A program made the position numbers and the translations under genes. From an uncultured Cryomorphaceae bacterium (GTDB lineage: Bacteria; Bacteroidota; Bacteroidia; Flavobacteriales; Schleiferiaceae), in the NCBI GenBank assembly GCA_913043005.1, contig CAJWKU010000008.1, positions 17,615 to 81,614 of the forward strand: DNA of 64,000 bases, given 5' to 3'. Shown in pieces: positions 32,157 to 41,096 of this stretch (position 1 is the first letter of the stretch; each line of letters opens with the position of its first letter). The notes under the pieces are model-generated. The model was not told the origin of the DNA. It did not search any database and worked only from the letters and a program-made list of their open reading frames with translations.

Positions 32157-33368
32157 ATGAGCAGATCTATTCTGCACATGGATTTAGATAGTTTTTTTGT
32201 TTCAGTGGAGAGGCTTCACGATAGCAGACTTAATGGAGTACCTGTTATTATTGGGGGAACATCCGGCAGGGGTGTTGTCGCGGCGTGTAGTTATGAGGCT
32301 AGAACATACGGGGTTGGTTCAGCCATGTCAATGAAAATGGCAAAACAGCTGTGTCCTGAAGCAGTTATTATTAGGGGTAATTCTGCAGCTTACTCTAAGC
32401 AATCTAAAGTAGTTACAGCAATTGCTGAAGAGTGCCTTCCGGTTGTAGAAAAAACATCTATAGATGAATTCTATGCAGATTTAAGTGGAATGGATCGATT
32501 TTTCGGATCGCTAAAAGTCGCTTCAGGCTTGCGTCAAAGAATTATGAGAGAGTCTGGCCTTCCTATATCATTTGGTCTTTCTGTGAACAAAACGGTATCT
32601 AAGGTTGCTACAGGTGAAGCTAAACCTAATAATGAAAAGCATATACAGTCAGGGGGTGAGAAGCACTTTTTATCACCATTGTCTATTCGAAAAATACCTA
32701 TGGTTGGGCCTAAAACATATCAAACGCTTCGAGACTTAGGTATTCAAACCATTGGAACTCTCCAAAGCATGCCGGTAGATGCACTTAATAGTGTATTTGG
32801 TAAGCATGGTCGAGTTATATGGGAAAAAGCTCAAGGCATTGATGATACACCTGTCTGTAAGACTCATGACAGAAAATCAATCTCAACGGAGCGGACATTT
32901 AATCACGACACTACAGACTTAGATAAGTTGCGCAGCATTTTGATGGCTATGATTGAAAATCTATCGTTTCAGCTCAGGAAAGGTAATAAGCTTACTAGCT
33001 GTATTAGAGTAAAAATTAGATATGCAGATTTTCAGACTCAAACCAAGCAGTTGTCAATTCCTTATACATCTTCAGATTCTGTACTTATAAATAGGGGGGG
33101 GGAGTTATTTGGCCGAATACATAGTCGCCGAATCAGAGTTCGATTAATAGGCGTGAGTCTCAGTGGGTTAGTAGGTGGGGGGAGTCAGTATCAGTTATTT
33201 GAAAAATGTGATAGAAGTGATAGTTTATGTCTAGCTATGGATCAAATTAGAAACACCTATGGAGATAGAGCGGTGTTTAGGGCCTATGGACTTGGTGTTA
33301 AAACTATAGGTAGAGAAAACCCATTTAATGGAGATCCGCCTCCGTTATTGGCTAATCGAAAAAGATAG
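32157..33368 (+). CDS. dinB: Y-family DNA polymerase IV (DinB-like)
   Basis: Error-prone translesion polymerase, 403 residues. Catalytic carboxylates are in HMDLDSFF (Asp9, Asp11) and TSIDEFY (Asp103, Glu104). The thumb contains the helix-hairpin-helix IRKIPMVGPKTYQTLRDLGI. A little-finger domain follows (STERTFNHDTT...), and QYQLF near residue 350 resembles a beta-clamp-binding motif. The gene starts 18 bases after the repressor stop, so they are co-transcribed. A run of nine G (33094-33102) lies in the little-finger coding region and encodes Arg-Gly-Gly; slippage there would truncate the clamp-binding end. Confidence 0.95.
   Translation: MSRSILHMDLDSFFVSVERLHDSRLNGVPVIIGGTSGRGVVAACSYEARTYGVGSAMSMKMAKQLCPEAVIIRGNSAAYSKQSKVVTAIAEECLPVVEKTSIDEFYADLSGMDRFFGSLKVASGLRQRIMRESGLPISFGLSVNKTVSKVATGEAKPNNEKHIQSGGEKHFLSPLSIRKIPMVGPKTYQTLRDLGIQTIGTLQSMPVDALNSVFGKHGRVIWEKAQGIDDTPVCKTHDRKSISTERTFNHDTTDLDKLRSILMAMIENLSFQLRKGNKLTSCIRVKIRYADFQTQTKQLSIPYTSSDSVLINRGGELFGRIHSRRIRVRLIGVSLSGLVGGGSQYQLFEKCDRSDSLCLAMDQIRNTYGDRAVFRAYGLGVKTIGRENPFNGDPPPLLANRKR
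33094..33102 (+). repeat. Homopolymeric G9 tract inside dinB
   Basis: Nine consecutive G on the coding strand at codons for Asn-Arg-Gly-Gly-Glu. In an AT-rich genome such a run is unusual and is a classic substrate for slipped-strand frameshifts. Confidence 0.8.
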
Positions 33369-33576
33369 GTTTTTTGTGTAGTAAAATAGTATATAGATTT
33401 TCTCTATATTAATATTTAAAATACTGTAAACCAGCAATTTAATTTATTTTTCTTAATCAATAAAATTAATATTATAGATCTTCTTAATTTATTAGCAAAA
33501 CATAGTTGATTAATGCTATTGTAAAGACTTTTTAAAAGACAAATAAAACAATACTCAACACAGAGTATATCTAATT
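33369..33576 (+). promoter_or_regulatory. dinB-dnaE intergenic region with two hairpin-forming palindromes
   Basis: This 208-base A/T-rich gap contains ATATAGA-TTTTC-TCTATAT near 33393-33412 and ATACTC-AACACA-GAGTAT at 33551-33568, the latter 8 bases before the dnaE ATG. A TATTTTAAAT stretch on the minus strand near 33415 weakly resembles the repressor operator. No convincing -7 box was found, so the gap may be a leader inside the operon or hold a separate damage-regulated promoter. Confidence 0.4.
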
Positions 33577-36510
33577 ATGTTTATTAGCCATAGCGCATAT
33601 AGCTTTAAATTTGGAGTATTAAAAACAAGAGATGTTTTATGCATGGCGGAAAAGCACGGCTGCACACCTCTTGTTTTAGCCGAAATAAATAGTACTGCAG
33701 GCATACTTCCTGCTCTTCAAGACGGAAGAGTACCAATACAGCCAGCTGTTGATTTTAGAAGCAGGGGGTTACGCATAGCCGTCTTATTACCTGAGTCACC
33801 ACTTGGCTTTCAGCGACTCAACTCCTGGCTAAGCGGCGCTAGAGTTAACTTAACACTAAAGATACCACAGATTGAAGATGTGAGAATCATTTACCCACTG
33901 AGCAACGCACCGACTAGAAAGCTTTTTTTTAACGAATGGATTGGAGTTGAGCATCATGAACAGATAAGAGCACTTCGCCATCAATCTCATGACCGGTGTT
34001 TGGCTTGGTCAACACTAGCTTTCCGAAATACGAGTGATTTCAATAGCCATAAGCTACTGAGGGCAATTGATAAAAATGGAACACTAACTAACCTAAATAC
34101 AGATGAACACTTAGCTAATAACCACTACTGGGAAGATGCTAAATTCATTAAAGAACGATTCTCCAAAAGTCTATGGCGATCTAGTCAAATATTCTTAAAG
34201 TCTTTACCAGATTGGGATTCATTTATAGGTAAGGGTAGTGGGGGTAAAAATCAAGAAACGTATACAGGCTCTAAAAGAAAGGACAAGGCACTACTTAATC
34301 AATTATGTATAGATGCTCTGAGTCATAGATATCAATATGTAAATCAAAATATTATAAATAGACTAAATAAGGAGTTAGAAATAATTGAGGAAAAGTCATT
34401 TTCATCTTACTTTTTAATTAATTGGGACATAGTACGCTACGCTCAAAAGCAAAGTTTCTTTTATGTAGGGAGAGGAAGTGGCGCAAATAGCATAGTAGCT
34501 TATCTTTTAAAGATAACTAATGTAGACCCCATAGATCTAGATCTCTATTTTGAAAGATTTATAAATATATATAGAAAATCTCCGCCGGATTTTGATTTAG
34601 ACTTCTCTTGGAGGGATAGGCAGCATATAACTAAATATATCTTTAATAGATTCCAACACACTTCACTTTTAGGGGCCTGTAATACATTTCAATATAGATC
34701 TATTGTTAGAGAGTTAGGTAAAGTATTTGGTTTACCTAAAATTGAAATTGATGATCTGTCAGACAGAAAAATAAAGCCTGGAGATAAATTAATTGAACGC
34801 ATACTTAAATATGCCGACAGATTAAAAGGACTGCCTAGTAGAATGTCTATTCACTCTGGAGGCGTTCTTATTTCACAAGATTCTCCACATGCGTTCTCAA
34901 GCACATTTATTCCTCCAAAAGGGTTTCGTACCGTAGATTTTGACATGCACACAGCAGAAGATGTAGGCCTTCATAAGTTTGACATACTAGGCCAGAGGGG
35001 GCTTGGTAAAATATCAGAATGCATCGAGATCGTTAAGAAAAATCGCCCAGCAGACGCTGCTAATTTTAATATTCATGATATTCAAAATATTAAGTGTGAT
35101 AATGCAAGTATTTCATTATTAAAAAATGGTAGTGCCATGGGGTGTTTTTATGTAGAGTCTCCAGCCATGAGGAATCTAATGATAAAATTACAAACATCTA
35201 ATTATCTAGAACTTGTAGCTGCAAGCTCAGTTATTCGACCCGGAGTTTCTCAATCAGGAATGATGAGAGAATATATAGAACGACACAGGTGTCCAGAGAA
35301 ACGAACTAAAGCACACCCAATATTATTAAAAATAATGCCTGAAACATACGGGGTTATGATATATCAAGAAGATGTGATTAAAGTTGCTCATTACTATGGA
35401 GGACTAACTCTTGGAGAATCAGATGTCTTACGTAGAGGGATGTCTGGGAAATATAGGTCAAGGGAAGAATTTAAAACTGTTCAAAGTAAATTTTTTACTA
35501 ACTGTAAAAAAAAAGGTTATCCCAACTCAGAATCACGAGAAATATGGAGGCAAATTGAAAGCTTTGCAGGCTATGCATTTGCTAAGGGTCATTCTGCGTC
35601 CTACGCAATAGAGAGCTTTCAAAGTCTTTACTTAAAAGCTCGTTTCCCTATTGAGTACATGGTTGCAACTATTAATAATGGAGGTGGGTTTTATAAGGTT
35701 GAGTTTTATCTTCAAGAAGCAAGGAGGTATGGAGCTAAAATCGAATCTCCATGCGTAAATGATGGAGAGTGCACGACTATAGTATGTTCTCAGAGCCGGG
35801 TTATAATAGGTATGAATCAGATATCAGGGATTGATATAAAAATTTGCCAAGCCATTGAACTCAATCGCAAAAAGTATGGTAGATACAAATCCTTAGTTGA
35901 ATTCATTGATCGCCTAAACCGGCAAGGAATTAGCCCTACATTAGAGTCTTTGCTGCTATTGATAAAATCTGAGGCTTTTCGATTCACTTATAAATCTAAG
36001 CGTTCCCTTTTTTGGGAAGCGCACTACTTACTTGGGCATAAAGAAAAAAAGGAATCAACTCTGTCACTATTTAAATCATCTAAAAAAAAATTAAAATTAC
36101 CTGAATTAATAAGCAGTGAGATAGAAGATGCATATGACCAGCTAGAATTATTTGGCTTTAGCTTATGTCATCCATTTAGATTATTTAGAGAATGGCAAGG
36201 CCAAGAGTCTGTATCGATAAAAGATTGGAATAAGTATTTAAATAATTACGTACAGGTAATTGGCTACGTTGTCACAATTAAGAATAATATTACTAAACAT
36301 GGGTCTCAAATGCAATTTGGAACATTTCAAGAATATAGTGGAGATTTATTTGACACAGTTCATTTCCCAATTAAATCGAGTGAAAATGTTATTCGGCGAA
36401 AAGGAATATACATACTGAAGGGAATTGTCAAGAGTGATCTTGGTTGCTTTAATCTTGAAGTAATTAGTGCTAAAAGTTGCCCAAGAGTCTCAGATCCTAG
36501 ATATGATTGA
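33577..36510 (+). CDS. DnaE-type DNA polymerase III alpha subunit, short error-prone form
   Basis: C-family polymerase of 977 residues, clearly shorter than replicative DnaE (about 1150 or more). The N-terminal PHP region (residues 1-200) is degenerate: SHSAYSFKFG replaces the usual HVHTEYSLLDG and metal-binding His residues are largely absent. The palm has FYVGRGSGANSIVAYLL, the catalytic PDFDLDF at residues 337-343 and KFDILGQ with Asp469. A late helix-hairpin-helix and an OB-fold-like segment (YVQVIGYVVTIKNN) precede the C-terminus. Together with dinB and the self-cleaving repressor this is most likely the damage-inducible DnaE2-type mutagenesis polymerase, not the replicative enzyme. Confidence 0.92.
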   Translation: MFISHSAYSFKFGVLKTRDVLCMAEKHGCTPLVLAEINSTAGILPALQDGRVPIQPAVDFRSRGLRIAVLLPESPLGFQRLNSWLSGARVNLTLKIPQIEDVRIIYPLSNAPTRKLFFNEWIGVEHHEQIRALRHQSHDRCLAWSTLAFRNTSDFNSHKLLRAIDKNGTLTNLNTDEHLANNHYWEDAKFIKERFSKSLWRSSQIFLKSLPDWDSFIGKGSGGKNQETYTGSKRKDKALLNQLCIDALSHRYQYVNQNIINRLNKELEIIEEKSFSSYFLINWDIVRYAQKQSFFYVGRGSGANSIVAYLLKITNVDPIDLDLYFERFINIYRKSPPDFDLDFSWRDRQHITKYIFNRFQHTSLLGACNTFQYRSIVRELGKVFGLPKIEIDDLSDRKIKPGDKLIERILKYADRLKGLPSRMSIHSGGVLISQDSPHAFSSTFIPPKGFRTVDFDMHTAEDVGLHKFDILGQRGLGKISECIEIVKKNRPADAANFNIHDIQNIKCDNASISLLKNGSAMGCFYVESPAMRNLMIKLQTSNYLELVAASSVIRPGVSQSGMMREYIERHRCPEKRTKAHPILLKIMPETYGVMIYQEDVIKVAHYYGGLTLGESDVLRRGMSGKYRSREEFKTVQSKFFTNCKKKGYPNSESREIWRQIESFAGYAFAKGHSASYAIESFQSLYLKARFPIEYMVATINNGGGFYKVEFYLQEARRYGAKIESPCVNDGECTTIVCSQSRVIIGMNQISGIDIKICQAIELNRKKYGRYKSLVEFIDRLNRQGISPTLESLLLLIKSEAFRFTYKSKRSLFWEAHYLLGHKEKKESTLSLFKSSKKKLKLPELISSEIEDAYDQLELFGFSLCHPFRLFREWQGQESVSIKDWNKYLNNYVQVIGYVVTIKNNITKHGSQMQFGTFQEYSGDLFDTVHFPIKSSENVIRRKGIYILKGIVKSDLGCFNLEVISAKSCPRVSDPRYD

Positions 36511-36622
36511 AGTTTAGATTGCAAATTGTTGCCTTTTATATATTAATCATCTTGTCCTATAATATATATTATGTTAACTAATTATTTACAAACCTCACGC
36601 CCACTAATAAAACATCGTTTAT

Positions 36623-38908
36623 TCAAAAATTCAATAATTTAAGCTGACCCCTTTGTTCACTATTATGAAAATTAATAACTCTCAATCCTGAGCCATGTCT
36701 ATCTGACCATAGATATTTAGATTTTGGCAATAGAGTTAATTCATCTATTAAAACTCCTTGAGATGTGGAAATCAAAATTGTCAACTTCATTGATGAAGAA
36801 TTCTCAAAAACAACCTGATTCTCATATGGATTTGGATATGCAATGAATGAATTAGTATTCGATTCAACAACGGATAATACTCCATTGCTTGAGTTTGGGG
36901 TTGTATTGTGAAAGAAAATCCATTTTGGATAAGCATCAAACTCCCTACCAAAGCTGGTGTCAGCTGTTTGCTCACTAAAATATATATAATCTATGGTGTC
37001 AATAACTCCATTATTTCGAAAAAGACCAACCATTTCTCCTGATTTTGACAACTTAAAATTTGCATGGTTACCCCCGATGGATGTATCACCTGATGCCCAA
37101 ATCAATTTATATCCTCCAGAATTAAGATTCTCATTCGGTAGTTTAAACTTGTTTGGATTATTGAATTTATCTGTCAGGAAATAGTCCCCTAAATCAATAC
37201 TATTGGGGCTATTGTTATAAATCTCAATCCAATCTGAAAACATTCCAGTATTATCTACTATTGTAGAATTATTCGATGCCATCAATTCGTTTATTACCAA
37301 TCCACCACCAGCTAATCCAGAGGTATTTATAGTATAATATTCATATTCAGCTCTTACGGGTGAAAACTTACCAATAGTTGAATTCTCCGCATAGATATAA
37401 TATTGAATGTTAGGAGAGCTTATATTGATACTTTGACCATAGATACCATCGTTAGCAATACCATCTCCGTGAGCACCATCATCTAGCATTAAAGTGCGTT
37501 CAAATGCCGCATTATCGCCATTTCGATAACCTAAAAAAACATCATTCTCATTTGTAACATTTGCAGTTATGAATATGTTTTGACCCAAAGCTGGATTTTG
37601 ACTAGACTGGGAAACCAGATTTATGGTCGGTTCAATAGCGGTGAAGTCAGGCTGATTTAAAAGATAATTAGATCTGTTATCCATCAAATTCTTAATTCCA
37701 GGACTTGACCCACCACCTGGTCCGCCACCGGTGCCACTTACATCTGAATTTATATTAGACAGAAAATTTGAGTGAGAAAAAAATTTATTTGCATCCAACT
37801 GAACACATGAATCAATCATTGAATGTAGTTCTTGGGCTAACGTATAATAGCTACCATTATCAAAATTTTCAATAAGAATGGTCTTAATGTGAGCTAAATA
37901 CATTTTTTTATATCTAGGTATAGAAAGTAATTCCTTTATCAAAGGGTGGGAAGAGCTATTTATTTGTAGTGTATGGGTCATTTGAATCTTTGAATTTGTA
38001 TTTGTCAATATTGACCCTGTCCCCATTGTTGAGCTAATCATGGGAAACTGACCAAATGACTCATTTAAATCCCAAATAATAGATGCAAATCTTCCATTAT
38101 CCATCTTATATAAATAATAATTTTGTTTGAAGCCTCCGATATAACTATCTAGGTTTACAAGCACATTATCTAACGCTAACATCCATAGAGCTTTATCTAC
38201 ATCGAGAATCTGGTCAACAGCCGAAGTATGGTTTGATAATGTGTCGCAAAGATTTATTAGGTCCCCCCATCCACTTGGTGACTTAAGTTCATAAGAACCG
38301 GTATAGCCCCCAATATTTTGCCCGAGAAAAGATAAATTAGGAAAGCTATTTGTCCCTGGCCCAGCTCCTGACACGGGGTTGCACTTTAAAAAAGTATTTG
38401 AGTTTGAACCAAACCTGTCATCTACAAAAGTCTTAGTTATTGACTCGGAGTTACTGTATAAACCTATTAGATTACTATTTACATAAACCATCGCATAATT
38501 TGATAATGGTGCATGCATATACTTTCCGATTATTTGGTAAGACAAGACCTCTCTTAGAAACGAAGGATCTTTAGCGACATTGCTGAGCTTAATATCTTTA
38601 TATCCCTGATAGTCTTGATTTTTGTAAGTATCGAGTTCAATATGCCAGGGATTTTTGATTTGGTTTGCTGAATAGGTGCTATTGCCTTTGTACTTAACTC
38701 CTACACTGTCAAATACAACACCATTTATCGTTACTGATTGCGCCATAAGATAATTTCCTGAACTTTTTGCCGAATTAAGCAATGAATTCCAATTTGATTG
38801 AGAAAAACTAATTTCCACAACTTGAATTGTATTTACATCATAAAAAGATTGCGATTTCAAGCTGTTTATGAATAAAATAGAAATAAAGACCAAGATAAAT
38901 TTTTTCAT
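36623..38908 (-). CDS. CotH-kinase-domain protein with lamin-tail and T9SS sorting domain
   Basis: Secreted surface protein of 761 residues. A signal peptide (ends SLKSQ, about residue 19) is followed by a CotH domain (about 25-410) with the recognisable VGVKYKGNSTY, LREVLSYQIIGKY and IIWDLNESFGQFP. An Ig-like region follows (about 430-530), then a lamin-tail domain (about 540-660; LVINELMASNN, DWIEIYNNS). A C-terminal type IX secretion sorting domain starts at YPNPYENQVVFENSS. CotH proteins are atypical kinases in spores and fungi; here the role is unknown. A TAACTTTA box at 38913-38920 with TTTG at 38939-38942 ends 4 bases before the ATG. Confidence 0.93.
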   Translation of the reverse strand: MKKFILVFISILFINSLKSQSFYDVNTIQVVEISFSQSNWNSLLNSAKSSGNYLMAQSVTINGVVFDSVGVKYKGNSTYSANQIKNPWHIELDTYKNQDYQGYKDIKLSNVAKDPSFLREVLSYQIIGKYMHAPLSNYAMVYVNSNLIGLYSNSESITKTFVDDRFGSNSNTFLKCNPVSGAGPGTNSFPNLSFLGQNIGGYTGSYELKSPSGWGDLINLCDTLSNHTSAVDQILDVDKALWMLALDNVLVNLDSYIGGFKQNYYLYKMDNGRFASIIWDLNESFGQFPMISSTMGTGSILTNTNSKIQMTHTLQINSSSHPLIKELLSIPRYKKMYLAHIKTILIENFDNGSYYTLAQELHSMIDSCVQLDANKFFSHSNFLSNINSDVSGTGGGPGGGSSPGIKNLMDNRSNYLLNQPDFTAIEPTINLVSQSSQNPALGQNIFITANVTNENDVFLGYRNGDNAAFERTLMLDDGAHGDGIANDGIYGQSINISSPNIQYYIYAENSTIGKFSPVRAEYEYYTINTSGLAGGGLVINELMASNNSTIVDNTGMFSDWIEIYNNSPNSIDLGDYFLTDKFNNPNKFKLPNENLNSGGYKLIWASGDTSIGGNHANFKLSKSGEMVGLFRNNGVIDTIDYIYFSEQTADTSFGREFDAYPKWIFFHNTTPNSSNGVLSVVESNTNSFIAYPNPYENQVVFENSSSMKLTILISTSQGVLIDELTLLPKSKYLWSDRHGSGLRVINFHNSEQRGQLKLLNF

Positions 38909-38912
38909 ATCC

Positions 38913-38942
38913 TAAAGTTAAAATAATTTATATTATCACAAA
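38913..38942 (-). promoter_or_regulatory. Promoter of the CotH-domain gene (TTTG-N18-TAACTTTA)
   Basis: On the minus strand TTTG (38939-38942) and TAACTTTA (38913-38920) are 18 bases apart, and the -7 element ends 4 bases before the ATG at 38908, again predicting a leaderless transcript. Confidence 0.55.
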
Positions 38943-38970
38943 TAATTAAAAGATTATATACTTTTCAAAC

Positions 38971-39582
38971 TTATTCATACTTATTGTAAAATAATCGATC
39001 TTCTATTGATTTCCATAATATCAAAGAAGCTATTGTGTTGTACGGTGACCATTTTGAAATGAGCTCTTGAAGCTGGTTTTTTGACAAATCTGTTATATGA
39101 TAATTTGACTTAATACTATTAATTAAGGCTACATCACCTTTTGAAAATATATCTAATCGGAATAGTGTAAAAATCATAAACATTTCTATTGTCCACTTCC
39201 CTATTCCTTTGATCTGAATTAACTCATCTTCAATTTCTTTGTCAGATGCTTTTTTAAAATTAAAATCTGAACTTTCAAAATATTTGATAATATTTTTTAT
39301 GTATTCAACCTTTCGAAACGAAATGCCGACTGACTGAATTTTATCATTATTTAGATTTAAAATATCCTTATTTGAAATATTCTCGATAAGGTTAGCAAAT
39401 CTTTTTTTTACTGTAATCGCTGCTTTGAAGCTTATCTGCTGTTCAATAATCAGATTCGAAAACGCTCTAGCTAAATCCTCCTCATTGCGATCATATAAAT
39501 CAATTTCGGACCCCAGCTTTTTAATTAAAAAAGCCATAATTGGATCCTTATTCAAATGCTCAAAAGCCAAAGTGTAATCCAT
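38971..39582 (-). CDS. DNA-3-methyladenine glycosylase II family (AlkA-like, HhH-GPD)
   Basis: Base-excision repair glycosylase of 203 residues from ATG 39582 (MDYTLAFEHLNKD). The helix-hairpin-helix LIQIKGIGKWTIEMFMIF near residues 115-132 is followed by the catalytic Asp region DIFSKGDVALINSI, and the first helices contain LIIEQQISFKAA, all typical of AlkA-like enzymes that remove alkylated purines. The frame extends 7 codons upstream, but an intrinsic terminator at 39587-39615 for the preceding gene occupies that stretch. Transcription into this gene must therefore come from read-through or a promoter not recognised here. Confidence 0.88.
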   Translation of the reverse strand: MDYTLAFEHLNKDPIMAFLIKKLGSEIDLYDRNEEDLARAFSNLIIEQQISFKAAITVKKRFANLIENISNKDILNLNNDKIQSVGISFRKVEYIKNIIKYFESSDFNFKKASDKEIEDELIQIKGIGKWTIEMFMIFTLFRLDIFSKGDVALINSIKSNYHITDLSKNQLQELISKWSPYNTIASLILWKSIEDRLFYNKYE

Positions 39583-39586
39583 ACCC

Positions 39587-39615
39587 AAAAAAAAAGCGAC
39601 CAAGAGATTGATCGC
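39587..39615 (-). terminator. Intrinsic terminator after the TPR-protein gene
   Basis: On the minus strand GCGATCAA-TCTC-TTGGTCGC forms an 8-bp stem with a 4-base loop, followed directly by nine T. It lies 26 bases after the TPR-protein stop and just before the AlkA-like start codon. Confidence 0.85.
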
Positions 39616-39640
39616 GTTTCTTGATCTTCATTAGTGATTT

Positions 39641-40948
39641 CTATAAATCAGAAAGTTCTGACATAATTCGTTTTGCATCATCATATTTCCCGAGCTTGTA
39701 ATAAACTTCTTTCAAGGCTTCCAAGGTTGCTTCATCCTTAGAATTTATAACATATGCTTTTTCAAAGAAAGACAAGGCTTTGGTAAGTTCATCATTCTTC
39801 TCTTTGGTGTAGTTATTATATTTTGTTTTTTCACTTCTACCAAGCTTATTTATCTTTTCTACAACTACGTTCGACTGATCAATATGCATTAAACCTAGCA
39901 TATATATTGCATCGAGGTATTTATCATCAGCTTCCATTGCCCTGGTATAGTATTCTCTACCCTTAGATTCATCTTTCTTTTTTTGATGATAAATAAAACC
40001 TGCATTATATAAATAAAGAGCATTTGAAGGGTCTGAAACTAACGCTTCTTCTAAATTTGACAACGCTCCATCATAATCCTCTTTGTCAAGATAAGCCTGT
40101 AATTGCATTTTTAATAAATCATCATTTTTTGGGAATCTACTTCGCGCAGTAATCAACAATTCATCATAAGCCTCAAGGTCTTCCAACTCCATTAACACCC
40201 ATAGCAATTGTATGTAGATTTCGTGTTGAGTGCTTTCAGATCTTTCGGGGTCTGTCGCACGTTCTGAAGAGACATAGTTGTCAAGTGTTTTCTTATCCGG
40301 AAATGGATATCGTTTGCCATCTTCAATTAAAACTCCACTCCAAGTGATGTTCTTATAATCAAGCTCAATAAGCTTTTCATAAATCCCTCGAGCTTTGGAA
40401 AAATCTTTGTTATCCTGTGAAAGAAAACCAATGTAAGACAAGGTCATCGTGTCAAGGGTTCCGATATATTCTCTGATAGAAAAAGCTGACTCGTAAGCTT
40501 TTACGGATCCAGCTTTGTCTCCTTCATTGAAATTTAAACTTTCAGCAAGCTTAACATAGTCAGAGCCAAGATTTGGGAGTTGAGCTATTGCATCTTTTGA
40601 ATAACGTTTCTTCCCGTTTTTTTCTTCTACCGAAACACATTTTTCAAAAGATTCTTTTACAACATCTAAATATGTGTTTTGAGTGTTTTCAGGACTATTA
40701 TACAAAGCATTATATATATTTCCTCGATACAAATAATATTTAGGTAAAAGTTTTGGGATTCTTCCTGAATTCAGCTCTTCCTCTGACAATTCAGATATTT
40801 TTATCGCTGCCTCATCAATATATTTCTTCGCTTCTGTCAGATCGCCTCTGTCCAATGCGATTTTGGCACTTGATACGCTTGGGGCTTGACCTAGGCATGC
40901 CACAGATATCACTAGGGATGTTAAAAATGCTACTTTTTTCATTTTCAT
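39641..40948 (-). CDS. Exported tetratricopeptide-repeat protein
   Basis: A 435-residue protein with a signal peptide (ends ACLGQ, about residue 21) and repeated TPR helices. Clear TPR units appear at KIALDRGDLTEAKKYIDEA (residues 29-47), DLLKMQLQAYLDKEDYDGALSNLEEALVSDPSNALYLYNAG (about 275-315) and LTKALSFFEKAYVINSKDEATLEAL (about 385-410). It should act as a periplasmic or envelope scaffold; no enzymatic motif is seen. A TATATTTG box at 40962-40969 lies 13 bases upstream of the ATG and an intrinsic terminator follows the stop, so it is a single-gene unit. Confidence 0.88.
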   Translation of the reverse strand: MKMKKVAFLTSLVISVACLGQAPSVSSAKIALDRGDLTEAKKYIDEAAIKISELSEEELNSGRIPKLLPKYYLYRGNIYNALYNSPENTQNTYLDVVKESFEKCVSVEEKNGKKRYSKDAIAQLPNLGSDYVKLAESLNFNEGDKAGSVKAYESAFSIREYIGTLDTMTLSYIGFLSQDNKDFSKARGIYEKLIELDYKNITWSGVLIEDGKRYPFPDKKTLDNYVSSERATDPERSESTQHEIYIQLLWVLMELEDLEAYDELLITARSRFPKNDDLLKMQLQAYLDKEDYDGALSNLEEALVSDPSNALYLYNAGFIYHQKKKDESKGREYYTRAMEADDKYLDAIYMLGLMHIDQSNVVVEKINKLGRSEKTKYNNYTKEKNDELTKALSFFEKAYVINSKDEATLEALKEVYYKLGKYDDAKRIMSELSDL

Positions 40949-40961
40949 TTATTTATGAATG

Positions 40962-40969
40962 CAAATATA
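40962..40969 (-). promoter_or_regulatory. -7 box TATATTTG for the TPR-protein gene
   Basis: Exact TAnnTTTG match on the minus strand, 13 bases before the ATG at 40948. Confidence 0.65.
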
Positions 40970-40983
40970 AACCGACATCAATA

Positions 40984-41022
40984 ATAAAAAACACAGACTA
41001 GACCATGCCAGGTCGCTAGTCT
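40984..41022 (-). terminator. Intrinsic terminator after the beta-barrel protein gene
   Basis: On the minus strand AGACTA-GC-GACC-TGGCAT-GGTC-TAGTCT folds into a two-part stem with a small bulge and is followed by GTGTTTTTTATT. It lies about 75 bases beyond the stop of the outer-membrane protein gene at 41097. Confidence 0.75.
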
Positions 41023-41096
41023 TTCTTTGAATAAAATCTTAATTCAAGAAAAATAAATTAAGACCAATTAATCGAGAATATATTTGAGATATATGA

